A DNA stretch of 6,516 nt from an uncultured Oscillospiraceae bacterium (GCA_910577805.1 CAJTOE010000138.1:1-6516), one strand, 5' to 3'. Counted from the first letter of the stretch, positions 1-6,302 are shown. Notes: generated by a model from the sequence alone, not told the origin. Translations and numbers: made by a program.

Positions 1-891
1 GTCCGCTTCAATCGTACTGCCGATGCTGTGGCTCAGGACTACCAGCACCGCAGCCAGAAGCACAACTGACAATGCAATCAAAAGCCCGCTAAAAGCGTTC
101 TGCAAGATCAGCATGAAGCCCTGGATGGCCTGGGCGGTATGGACAAACTCCGTAAAGGACGGAAGCGAGGTCTGCTCATTGATCGTCTGATTCAGCGCTG
201 CGGTAGTGATCTCCCTGTTGGAGAAGATGTGGAGCATCGCTCCATCACGGGCCAGGGCGTCAATGCTGGAAGATCGGATGATCTCCACAATGGTATCGTG
301 ATCCTCCTGGCAGATCAGAAAGCCCTTCATCCCAATCATGGAACTGCCCATAAAAGGGTCCTCGTAGAAACCTTTTACTGTAAAGACCACATCTCCACCT
401 GCGCGGGCAATGGGAAAGGTGATCTCATCGCCCAACTCCACGCCGAACATGGAAACCAGAGAGGGAGAGACATAGACCTCACCGGGCATGATCTCCGGGA
501 TATTGGTTTGATAGGCAGAGCGATCATCCGTAAAAAAGCGGTAGCGGGTTTCGTCGGGGTGCAGGGTGATGAGCTGGCCTTCGCTGTCGGATTCCTGTTC
601 CCCGACAGCATAGTTGGAAAAAATGACTTCCTGAGTTTCAACAGTGGACACATCCGGCATGGAAGCTATCTCACCCACAAGACTGTCCAAATCAGGAACA
701 TCTGACACCCAAGCGGTGAGTGTTCCAAACCCGGCCCGCTCCATCTCTGCGGAGACATACCGACTGGAATTGCTCCAGACCGTCAGCACGGTCCCCAACG
801 CCAGAGAAACCAGGAACACCAGCACAAATACGCCCACGAGACTGCTCTTGTGCCGTCTCAAACCGGCTCTGAACAAAATTCGGTTTTCCAT
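1..891 (-). CDS. ABC transporter permease, FtsX/MacB type (5' part, runs off the window)
   Basis: Integral membrane subunit that should pair with the ATPase encoded just upstream. The visible 297 residues start at ATG 891 and stay open to the window edge, so the C-terminus is missing. The N-terminus is short and basic (MENRILFRAGLRRHKSS), followed by a hydrophobic helix at about residues 18-38. A large polar extracytoplasmic domain spans about 40-255 and contains the MacB-periplasmic-core-like stretch PGEVYVSPSLVSMFGVELGD near 136-155. A second helix lies at about 267-288. One helix, a large external domain, then further helices is the topology of FtsX-domain permeases that act by mechanotransmission (LolC/MacB/BceB-like). 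The start has an AGGTGG ribosome binding site overlapping the ATPase stop codon (TAG, 8-base gap), so the two are probably translated together. The substrate cannot be read from the sequence; lipids, peptides, antimicrobials or lipoproteins are all known for this class. Confidence 0.85.
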   Translation of the reverse strand, partial: MENRILFRAGLRRHKSSLVGVFVLVFLVSLALGTVLTVWSNSSRYVSAEMERAGFGTLTAWVSDVPDLDSLVGEIASMPDVSTVETQEVIFSNYAVGEQESDSEGQLITLHPDETRYRFFTDDRSAYQTNIPEIMPGEVYVSPSLVSMFGVELGDEITFPIARAGGDVVFTVKGFYEDPFMGSSMIGMKGFLICQEDHDTIVEIIRSSSIDALARDGAMLHIFSNREITTAALNQTINEQTSLPSFTEFVHTAQAIQGFMLILQNAFSGLLIALSVVLLAAVLVVLSHSIGSTIEAD

Positions 892-899
892 ATCGCCAC

Positions 900-1661
900 C
901 TACCATTGCAGGGCGGAGAGCCAGCCGTTGACCTGTGTCTCACGTTCCTTGAGCTGACCGGCATCATAAACCGGCAGATTCAGTTCGTCCAAGACCTTGC
1001 CGTCCTCCAGATACAGAATGCGGTTGCCGCGGAGCGCCGCCCGGACATCGTGGGTTACCATCAGGATGCTCTGCCCACTCTGATTCAACTGCGAGAGGAG
1101 ATTCAGCACATCCTCACTGTTGGATTTGTTCAAAGCCCCGGTAGGTTCGTCAGCGAATAACAAGCCGGGATCATTGATCATGGCCCTGGCGATTGCTGCC
1201 CGCTGGGCTTCGCCGCCGGAGACCTGGGCGGGGAAGCGGTCTTTCGCGCTGCCCACGTTCATTTGCTCCAACAGGGCCTCCGCCCGTTTGGCGGCCTCCT
1301 GGGGAGAACGCTTCTTCCCCACATAGCCGGCCACCGCCACATTTTCATAGAGGGACAGATTACTGACCAAGTGAGTCTGCTGGAACACAAAGCCGAACTC
1401 CTGACTCCGCAGGCGGGCCATCTGATTCTCGGAGTAACGGCTGATGGTTTTGCCTTGGTAGGCGATCTTGCCGTCTGTAATGCGGTCCATGCCGCTGAGG
1501 GCATAGAGCAGCGTGGACTTTCCGGCCCCGGAGGGTCCCATGATTACGGTAAAGTCGTGCTGGAAGATGTCAATATCAACCCGATCAAGGATTGCTGTAG
1601 ACACGCCGTTCTGGGAAAACGCCTTGCAGAGTGCGCGGCCCTGCAACAGAATCTCTTTCAC
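900..1661 (-). CDS. ABC transporter ATP-binding protein, MacB/LolD/BceA type
   Basis: Cytoplasmic ATPase that powers the adjacent FtsX-type permease. From the GTG start it has 253 residues, normal for the family. Visible motifs are Walker A GPSGAGKST (42-50), Q-loop FQQ (93-95), signature VSGGEAQR (147-154), Walker B LLFADEP (167-173), a D-loop reading GALN rather than GALD (175-178), and switch histidine in VTHD (H204). I chose GTG 1661 because GGGAGG (1669-1674) lies 7 bases upstream. An in-frame ATG at 1682 (adding MEKGGLT) lacks a convincing site, and the longer reading to 1763 runs deep into the ligase gene. The first 77 bases overlap the 3' end of the ligase gene in another frame. The permease follows after 8 bases. 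Family assignment is secure; the transported substrate is unknown. Confidence 0.93.
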   Translation of the reverse strand: MKEILLQGRALCKAFSQNGVSTAILDRVDIDIFQHDFTVIMGPSGAGKSTLLYALSGMDRITDGKIAYQGKTISRYSENQMARLRSQEFGFVFQQTHLVSNLSLYENVAVAGYVGKKRSPQEAAKRAEALLEQMNVGSAKDRFPAQVSGGEAQRAAIARAMINDPGLLFADEPTGALNKSNSEDVLNLLSQLNQSGQSILMVTHDVRAALRGNRILYLEDGKVLDELNLPVYDAGQLKERETQVNGWLSALQW

Positions 1662-3027
1662 GGTGAGTCCTCCCTTCTCCATATTTGGCGATGACCAATT
1701 TCTTCTTTCCAGTCTGGGGATCGGGGAGAATCTGCCCAACAAACTGAACATAAAACTGCACATAGTTAAGGCCCTTTTCCCGCAGGATTTCTTTCATCTG
1801 GCGGAGCATTTCTGCTTGGATCATGTCTCTGTCTGCGTTTTCCGCCGTCTCCGCCAGCATTTCAAAGGCGTCCTGCCCCGTCTGCCGGAACTGATAGTCC
1901 AGCAGACCATCAATGCAAAAACCCTCCACGGCCAGCGGATGCAGGAACTCCCGGTTCCCGGCCACATCCTCGAACCATAGCAAGTCCTCGTTCCGGCCCA
2001 GCAGTCCCACAGCGCGGGTAAACGGGTATTTGCTATCTGTTTTCGGCGGATGGAGTGCCAGCCGGTCGGACAGCCGGTAGCGGATCAGAGGCTGGGCGAA
2101 GTTATAGAGGCAGGTCAGATAGATGCCGTCCTCGCCTGCTTCGATGATGTTCATATCATCGAACAGCAGCATTCCCTCCGCCGGGTCTGTTTCCGCTCCA
2201 AGGGCCAGAGACTCGCTGGCCCCGTAGAAGTTGACCGTGCGGGTCTGGAATACGTCCTCCAGATACTTCCGCAGACTGTTTCCCAGGGGTTCTCCGCAGG
2301 AAATGACCCGAACCACCTTCAGATCCACCTCGCCCCGCTCCACCAGTTCCGCCAGGATTTTGATGGCGGAGGGATAGCCGATGATGATGTTGGGGCGGAA
2401 GGTCCGGAGCTGACGGACCCACTCTGCCAGAGGTGTCTTGATGTCCAGGTACATCTGCTTGGCTCCCACGCCGTCAATGCCGTCCCCTACCGCCATAGCC
2501 CCGCCATAGCGCCCATCCGTGGCGGCGATGTAGGCGATCCGGGGGCCGCGGGCCAGCAGGGCCAATATCTGCGGCATGGACATATCCCACAGCGCGCCCC
2601 GGATGATTCCCAGAAGCATACTGTTCCAGGCGGCGGTATCGTAGAGGAAATACCCAGGCGTCCCGGTGCTGCCGGATGAGTGAACCACATGGTATTTGCC
2701 CTTATAGGGCTTCCGGTCCGCCGCTTCCTCCGCGTCAAAGCGGCGAAGTTCCTCCTGGGTCACGTCCGGTACGGTGATCAGGCTGTCAAACTGCTCCAGA
2801 AGCGTGGTCTTGTCCAATGTAGGAAAAACGGAGAGATGAGCGGTCCTGACGGTTTCGGCGGTAAGCCCTGCCGCCTCAAAGGCGTCTTTGTAGTATTGGG
2901 AATGCCCATAGGCGTAGGTGAGTATGGCTCGGAGCTTCTTTTCCTGCAAACCGTGAAGCTGTGCGGAGGACTTTTTTTCATTCTGCTTCAGCGCCGCCAG
3001 TTCCTGCAATACTTTGATCGTATTCAA
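1585..3027 (-). CDS. Adenylate-forming ligase, phenylacetate-CoA ligase (PaaK) / CapK family
   Basis: Probable cytoplasmic enzyme that activates a carboxylic acid with ATP to an acyl-adenylate and passes it to CoA or another acceptor. In the 480-residue reading, the phosphate-binding motif HSSGSTGTPG is at 116-125, the acyl/AMP-site motif YGASES at 268-273, the ribose-contacting region IRYRLSD at 315-321, and the hinge-like GRNEDLL at 344-350. A small C-terminal domain ends near GKKKLVIAK (440-448), where PaaK-type proteins of about 430-450 residues normally stop. The last ~30 residues are arginine-rich, do not look like the family, and lie over the start of the ATPase gene. The start is TTG with AAGGAGG six bases upstream; that site overlaps the TAA of the upstream hydrolase gene. 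PaaK relatives activate aryl and other acids (phenylacetate, coenzyme F390, LuxE-type acyl groups), so the substrate here is open. Sharing an operon with an amidase suggests acyl or amide chemistry. Confidence 0.85.
   Translation of the reverse strand: MNTIKVLQELAALKQNEKKSSAQLHGLQEKKLRAILTYAYGHSQYYKDAFEAAGLTAETVRTAHLSVFPTLDKTTLLEQFDSLITVPDVTQEELRRFDAEEAADRKPYKGKYHVVHSSGSTGTPGYFLYDTAAWNSMLLGIIRGALWDMSMPQILALLARGPRIAYIAATDGRYGGAMAVGDGIDGVGAKQMYLDIKTPLAEWVRQLRTFRPNIIIGYPSAIKILAELVERGEVDLKVVRVISCGEPLGNSLRKYLEDVFQTRTVNFYGASESLALGAETDPAEGMLLFDDMNIIEAGEDGIYLTCLYNFAQPLIRYRLSDRLALHPPKTDSKYPFTRAVGLLGRNEDLLWFEDVAGNREFLHPLAVEGFCIDGLLDYQFRQTGQDAFEMLAETAENADRDMIQAEMLRQMKEILREKGLNYVQFYVQFVGQILPDPQTGKKKLVIAKYGEGRTHRERDSVAGPRTLQGVFPERRVYSNP
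1669..1674 (-). promoter_or_regulatory. Ribosome binding site for the ABC ATPase
   Basis: GGGAGG on the minus strand, 7 bases before GTG 1661. It decides the start in favour of GTG over the upstream in-frame ATG at 1682, which has no comparable site. It lies inside the 3' end of the ligase reading frame, so ribosomes translating the ligase pass over it. Confidence 0.75.
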
Positions 3028-3033
3028 AAGGGG

Positions 3034-3040
3034 CCTCCTT
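3034..3040 (-). promoter_or_regulatory. Ribosome binding site for the ligase, fixing a TTG start
   Basis: AAGGAGG on the minus strand with 6 bases to TTG 3027. It shares bases with the TAA stop of the hydrolase gene (3041-3039), so terminating and initiating ribosomes meet here. It supports a rare TTG initiation codon rather than an internal ATG. Confidence 0.8.
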
Positions 3041-4373
3041 ATCCAATCGAAAATGTGTAGCGGTTTTCGTAGTTTTCCCGGTGGTAGTAGTGGGCGGTTC
3101 CGGTGTTGAGATCAAAGACGGCGCTCCATTCGGTGGACTCAAACTCGTTGAAATCGTCCTTGCTCACGCTGTCCATAGCGTCCCGAACATCTTCCATGGT
3201 CATGGTTGGGTGATCTGCCAGCGTCTGGGTCAGAATGTCGTACCGCTCGTGAGATTGCTGGGTTCCGATACCGTGCTTGGCTCCCTCGGCCAGATAGAAG
3301 TTGGTCACCACTGGCGTTTCCGTGACCACCATCTCGTTGTTGATGTACTCCACCACAATGCCCCGTCCGGTGGTATCCGCCAGGGCGAAGTGGACCATCA
3401 TGCCCATGGAGGCGTGGAGGTCGTACTGCCGAAGCAGGGTCAGAGCCTCATCCACGCTGGCTGCCTTGTTCAGCAGCAGCCGGACAGCGGTGGTGGTAGT
3501 CAGGTCGGGCTTGTCGGTGTTTTGATTGATGGAGGCGTTATCCCGGATCATGTTGACAGAAACCGCCAGCCCCTTTTCATTCATGCCATCCAAAGGAGCG
3601 TACAGCGCGGCCAAGACCCGAATGTCGTTCTGTTCCAGCATTTGATTCAGACTGCCTCCCGCCTGACTGATAAAGCCCAGATTGACCGTGGAGATGGAGG
3701 CATATCCCTCTGCGGGCCTGGAGGTGACTACCAGCGCGTCGCAGGTCTGCCAGTCGAAGTTTCTGCCGAACAGCTGATGACCGTCCGGGCTGCTCACGGT
3801 CAAGGTGCTGCACCCGAAGGAACTGCCGTTGACCGCCACATCGGCCAGCAGCCTTGACGCGAGAAATTGGGTCACATCCCCATCTGAGGAGGCGCCTCCC
3901 TGGGCCAAAAACGTCTCAAAGCCATCATCCCCGGAAAAGCTGGCGGAGGAAAAACCGGATTCCAGCGTAGTAATTTGAGATATATCCAACGTCTGCTCTG
4001 TGGGAACAGGGGGCGGCGCATTGCCTGTGACATCCGCTGGATTTACAGGAACACTCTGCATTGGAAAGACCTCCTGTCCATCATTTATCTGATCCTGGCT
4101 GGACAGAACTTCGGTGCTTGACGGTTCACCCTCCGCCACAGATGCTTCTTCGATGGAAACAGCGGCTTGATCCGATCCAGGCACACGATTCGTCTGGTTC
4201 GTATCATTTTCTTCGCTGTCTGCCCCCTTGGCCGGAGGAATGACGGAAATCATACCTGTCCCTGGCACAGATTCATCCAGCCCTGAACTCACAGGATGTG
4301 TGGAGGAATCACAGCCGGAAAGTCCCATAATCAGGCAGAGCGCGGCGGCAAATCCGCAAAACAGTCGCTTCAT
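3039..4373 (-). CDS. Lipoprotein Ntn-type linear amide C-N hydrolase (choloylglycine hydrolase / NAAA / penicillin acylase superfamily)
   Basis: Predicted surface lipoprotein that hydrolyses a non-peptide amide bond. It has 444 residues from ATG 4373. A signal peptide (MKRLFCGF..LIMGLSGC) ends in lipobox LSGC with Cys21. Residues 22-135 form a low-complexity Ser/Glu/Pro/Asp-rich tether, followed by a propeptide region (about 136-187). FGCST at 186-190 places the likely autoprocessing Gly-Cys bond and nucleophile Cys188. R204 and D207 in GRNFDW sit 16 and 19 residues after the Cys, the same offsets as Arg18 and Asp21 after Cys2 in Clostridium choloylglycine hydrolase. DGMNEKGL (262-269) and VTN (N358) match further family sites. 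Because the Cys is internal after a propeptide, it resembles NAAA or isopenicillin-N acyltransferase more than a bile salt hydrolase, whose Cys follows the initiator Met. A promoter lies directly upstream, and the ligase gene starts 11 bases downstream. A longer TTG reading to 4427 would start inside the promoter. Confidence 0.88.
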   Translation of the reverse strand: MKRLFCGFAAALCLIMGLSGCDSSTHPVSSGLDESVPGTGMISVIPPAKGADSEENDTNQTNRVPGSDQAAVSIEEASVAEGEPSSTEVLSSQDQINDGQEVFPMQSVPVNPADVTGNAPPPVPTEQTLDISQITTLESGFSSASFSGDDGFETFLAQGGASSDGDVTQFLASRLLADVAVNGSSFGCSTLTVSSPDGHQLFGRNFDWQTCDALVVTSRPAEGYASISTVNLGFISQAGGSLNQMLEQNDIRVLAALYAPLDGMNEKGLAVSVNMIRDNASINQNTDKPDLTTTTAVRLLLNKAASVDEALTLLRQYDLHASMGMMVHFALADTTGRGIVVEYINNEMVVTETPVVTNFYLAEGAKHGIGTQQSHERYDILTQTLADHPTMTMEDVRDAMDSVSKDDFNEFESTEWSAVFDLNTGTAHYYHRENYENRYTFSIG

Positions 4374-4409
4374 CACAATCACTCTTTCTTGTTGAGATTT
4401 TATGGGCAG

Positions 4410-4438
4410 ATTATAATAAAGCCGCAAGGAAATAGCAA
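4410..4438 (-). promoter_or_regulatory. Sigma-A-type promoter for the lipoprotein hydrolase operon
   Basis: On the minus strand the -35 is TTGCTA (4433-4438, four of six consensus bases) and the -10 is a perfect TATAAT (4410-4415), with a 17-base spacer (4416-4432). The expected start site near 4403 leaves a leader of about 30 bases before ATG 4373. The leader contains an AAGAAAGAG ribosome binding site. Position, spacing and direction all fit the downstream gene. Confidence 0.7.
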
Positions 4439-4524
4439 ATACTTATATTGAATATTAAATCATGCCATTTCCCTATGGATTGGAGCATATAAACCTTTGG
4501 GCACTATGTCCGGCTTCCTATATC

Positions 4525-4540
4525 CCGCCCATTTTGGCGG
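4525..4540. repeat. Short inverted repeat next to the extended -10
   Basis: CCGCC (4525-4529) and GGCGG (4536-4540) are perfect complements around a 6-base loop, in otherwise AT-rich DNA. The repeat abuts the candidate -10 at 4541-4546 on its downstream side, where a repressor site or an initial-transcript hairpin would be expected. There is no following T-run on the minus strand, so it is not a terminator for the LysE gene. Confidence 0.3.
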
Positions 4541-4549
4541 ATTATAGCA
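4541..4549 (-). promoter_or_regulatory. Possible second promoter, extended -10
   Basis: TGCTATAAT on the minus strand is a full extended -10 element. No good -35 lies at 16-18 bases; the hexamer there is AGCTTT and falls within a tandem CTTTAG repeat (minus strand). Just downstream is the CCGCC/GGCGG inverted repeat, which could be an operator or a leader hairpin. It would give a leader of roughly 160 bases to the lipoprotein gene. This is a weak call resting on one motif. Confidence 0.3.
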
Positions 4550-4620
4550 CAGGAATGTAAACTAAAGCTAAAGTCCAAATAAATTTCAAAAATTATAATT
4601 CATCCGGGAAGCAAAAAGCC

Positions 4621-5238
4621 TTACAAAAATAGTCCCTTGATAAAAACTACACAGCCGAAGATCAGCATAAAACAGCCCAATACTCCATTCAAAAGCCGGT
4701 AAATTCGGTGATTGATGCGGCTGCGAAAGATTGCGGTCACACCAGATAAAAGCGACCACCAGCAAAGAGTTCCCAGGAAGATGCCGGAAATCAACTGAAC
4801 GCTCTGCACCGCGGTTTGCGCTCCGGTGATTTCAAAGGCGGTAAAGGCCATCAGGAAAGACAGCACAGTTGCAGGGTTTGTGACGGCAATGGCAAAAGAG
4901 CTGGCGAAGCAAAAGGGCAGTTTCGTCCGGTTGGATTCCTGCTGTTGGTTTTGGGGCTTCTGCCGGAAGATATGAACACCCAGTGCCGCGATCAGCAGAC
5001 CGCCCAGCAGACTAATTGGCCGCTGGTGCTGGATCAGGAAATTTGATACCAGCGTTATACCAAAGATACCTGCACAGGCGTATATCAGGTCCGCCGCAGA
5101 TGAGCCGAGGCCGGTAATCAGTCCCGCTGTGAAGCCGCTGTTCAGCGTCCTCTGAATCGTGAGCGCACCAATCGCTCCGGCGGGGACACCGAAAATCAGG
5201 CTAATCAGTAGGCCGCGAATCAAATAGCTTTCCAACAT
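4621..5238 (-). CDS. LysE/RhtB-family exporter
   Basis: Cytoplasmic membrane exporter of the LysE superfamily, which moves amino acids and related small solutes out of the cell. The 205-residue length is typical. About six hydrophobic segments are visible, at roughly 8-28, 36-62, 74-91, 109-132, 146-170 and 182-204. The first includes a family-like GVPAGAIG (17-24), where well-studied members have GPGP-type sequence, and the fourth carries NPATVLSF (121-128), matching the usual NPK/NPx motif. The polar loop 92-107 (QKPQNQQQESNR) is the expected cytoplasmic linker. ATG 5238 follows the hydrolase stop by 8 bases and uses AGGTGA, which overlaps that TAG stop, so the two are translationally linked. 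Linkage to an extracellular amidase suggests the exported solute could be related to the amidase's substrate or product. The actual substrate is unknown. Confidence 0.85.
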   Translation of the reverse strand: MLESYLIRGLLISLIFGVPAGAIGALTIQRTLNSGFTAGLITGLGSSAADLIYACAGIFGITLVSNFLIQHQRPISLLGGLLIAALGVHIFRQKPQNQQQESNRTKLPFCFASSFAIAVTNPATVLSFLMAFTAFEITGAQTAVQSVQLISGIFLGTLCWWSLLSGVTAIFRSRINHRIYRLLNGVLGCFMLIFGCVVFIKGLFL

Positions 5239-5246
5239 AGCGTCAC

Positions 5247-6302
5247 CTACTGCCCAAACCTAAACACATAGGCATTCTCGAAGTTTTCCCGGTGATAGTA
5301 CCGGGCCTCGCCGCTGGTCTGGTCAAACACAATGCTCCATTCCGTGGAGGCAAAGACAGAATCGAAGTTGTGCTTGCTGACGCTGTCCATAGCGTCCCGC
5401 ACTTTCTCTGCGGTCATGGACGGATGATCCGCAAGTGCCTCTGTCAAAATTTCATAGCGTCTATGGGATTCTTCTGTTCCAATGCCGTACTTCTCCCCTG
5501 GGGTGAGATAGAAATTTGTCACGATGGGCGTTTCCACAACGATCATTTCGTTGTTCACATACTCTACTGCCACCGAGCGGCCTGATGTATCTGCGATGGC
5601 AAAATGTACCATCATTCCCGCCGAAGCATGGAGATCGTACTGCTCCAGCAGCGCCAGCGCCTCATCTACAGTTGCCGCTCTGTCCAGCAGCAGCCGCACA
5701 GCAGAGGTCGTGGTCAGGTCAGTCTTTCCTGTATTCTGGTCAAAGCCGGGACAATCCTCAATCATCAAGACCGCCACACACAGGCCCTTTTCGTTCATGC
5801 CGTCCATGGGCGCGTAGGGCGCGGCGGCGGACATCAGACGCACAGAGGCATCTTCCGAGAGATTTAGCCCTAAATTCAAAAAGTCCATATTGACGGTAGA
5901 AATGGAAGCGTAGCCGCCTCTGGGATGCGTTTGGACAATCAGTGTGGAACAGGCTCCCCAATCAAAATTCCGGCCAAAGAGCTGCGTACCGTCAGGTCCG
6001 GGAATGGACAGGGTACTGCATCCGAAGGAGTTGCCTTGGAGATCAAGATTTACCACTCCGTGAAACAGCCGGTCAATCACAAAATCCCCCACCGCCATAT
6101 CACTGCTTCCACCTCCTTGGGCAATAAAGTCCTCTAACCCATAGTCCCCCGAATAGTTCATAGAGTACAGACCGTCCTCTAAACGCTTCACGCTGGATGC
6201 AGAGCGAATGACTGGCCAGAACAAAAATAAGGCCAAAGCCAGCGAGATTACCAGAACAGCCATAACCGACCGCAGCACCATCTTTTTATGGCTCCGCTTC
6301 AT
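5247..6302 (-). CDS. Membrane-anchored Ntn-type linear amide C-N hydrolase, paralogue of the lipoprotein
   Basis: Predicted extracytoplasmic amidase of 351 residues from ATG 6302. A basic start (MKRSHKK) and a hydrophobic helix at about 9-32 form an uncleaved anchor or signal, with no lipobox and no long tether. A propeptide-like region (about 38-94) leads to FGCST at 93-97. Cys95 is the likely nucleophile after autocleavage, with R111 and D114 in GRNFDW at +16 and +19. DGMNEKGL (167-174) and VTN (N263) follow. It aligns almost without gaps to the lipoprotein hydrolase from the propeptide to the C-terminus; by hand, 85 of 114 residues match over residues 197-310. The position equal to N274 of the lipoprotein is L179 here. 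The start overlaps the upstream stop as ATGA, with GAGGG seven bases before it, and the LysE gene follows after 8 bases. Substrate unknown; N-acyl amides, N-acyl amino acids, beta-lactams or bile amides are all precedented in the superfamily. Confidence 0.88.
   Translation of the reverse strand: MKRSHKKMVLRSVMAVLVISLALALFLFWPVIRSASSVKRLEDGLYSMNYSGDYGLEDFIAQGGGSSDMAVGDFVIDRLFHGVVNLDLQGNSFGCSTLSIPGPDGTQLFGRNFDWGACSTLIVQTHPRGGYASISTVNMDFLNLGLNLSEDASVRLMSAAAPYAPMDGMNEKGLCVAVLMIEDCPGFDQNTGKTDLTTTSAVRLLLDRAATVDEALALLEQYDLHASAGMMVHFAIADTSGRSVAVEYVNNEMIVVETPIVTNFYLTPGEKYGIGTEESHRRYEILTEALADHPSMTAEKVRDAMDSVSKHNFDSVFASTEWSIVFDQTSGEARYYHRENFENAYVFRFGQ

Larger units (their letters stand above)
4374..4620. 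other. AT-rich intergenic region between the two operons
   Basis: This 247-base stretch holds no plausible gene on either strand. It contains the promoter at 4410-4438, a weaker extended -10 candidate at 4541-4549, a 5-bp inverted repeat CCGCC/GGCGG (4525-4529, 4536-4540), a tandem pair of CTAAAG (4562-4573), and the perfect 10-base palindrome AATTATAATT near 4591-4600. No GC-rich hairpin followed by a T-run is visible after the LysE stop, so transcription from the upstream operon may continue into the lipoprotein operon. Confidence 0.6.

Noticed and set aside
139..705. 188-codon open frame on the plus strand opposite the permease gene
   Set aside because: The minus-strand frame is continuously open across the whole region, starts with a good ribosome binding site after the ATPase, and has permease topology. 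The plus-strand frame has neither.
900..1763. Longer N-terminus for the ABC ATPase starting at 1763
   Set aside because: The extra residues do not resemble ABC N-termini and lie in the ligase gene, while GTG 1661 has a strong site at the right distance.
2050..2679. 209-codon open frame on the plus strand opposite the ligase gene
   Set aside because: No domain signal and no ribosome binding site; the opposing frame carries all the adenylate-forming motifs.
3081..3857. 258-codon open frame on the plus strand opposite the lipoprotein hydrolase
   Set aside because: Its product has no recognisable motifs, and it lies wholly antisense to a conserved gene with clear catalytic motifs. It is a reflection of that gene's codon bias.
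3039..4427. Longer N-terminus for the lipoprotein hydrolase starting at TTG 4427
   Set aside because: It would start within the promoter spacer, upstream of the transcription start, and would bury the signal peptide and lipobox behind extra polar residues.
4525..4540. Inverted repeat as the LysE transcription terminator
   Set aside because: The stem is only 5 bp, it sits about 80 bases after the stop, and no T-run follows on the minus strand.
3039..6302. Naming the two hydrolases as bile salt hydrolases
   Set aside because: Both have anchors and propeptides before the nucleophile Cys, whereas classic bile salt hydrolases are cytoplasmic with Cys at position 2. The superfamily is clear but the substrate is not.
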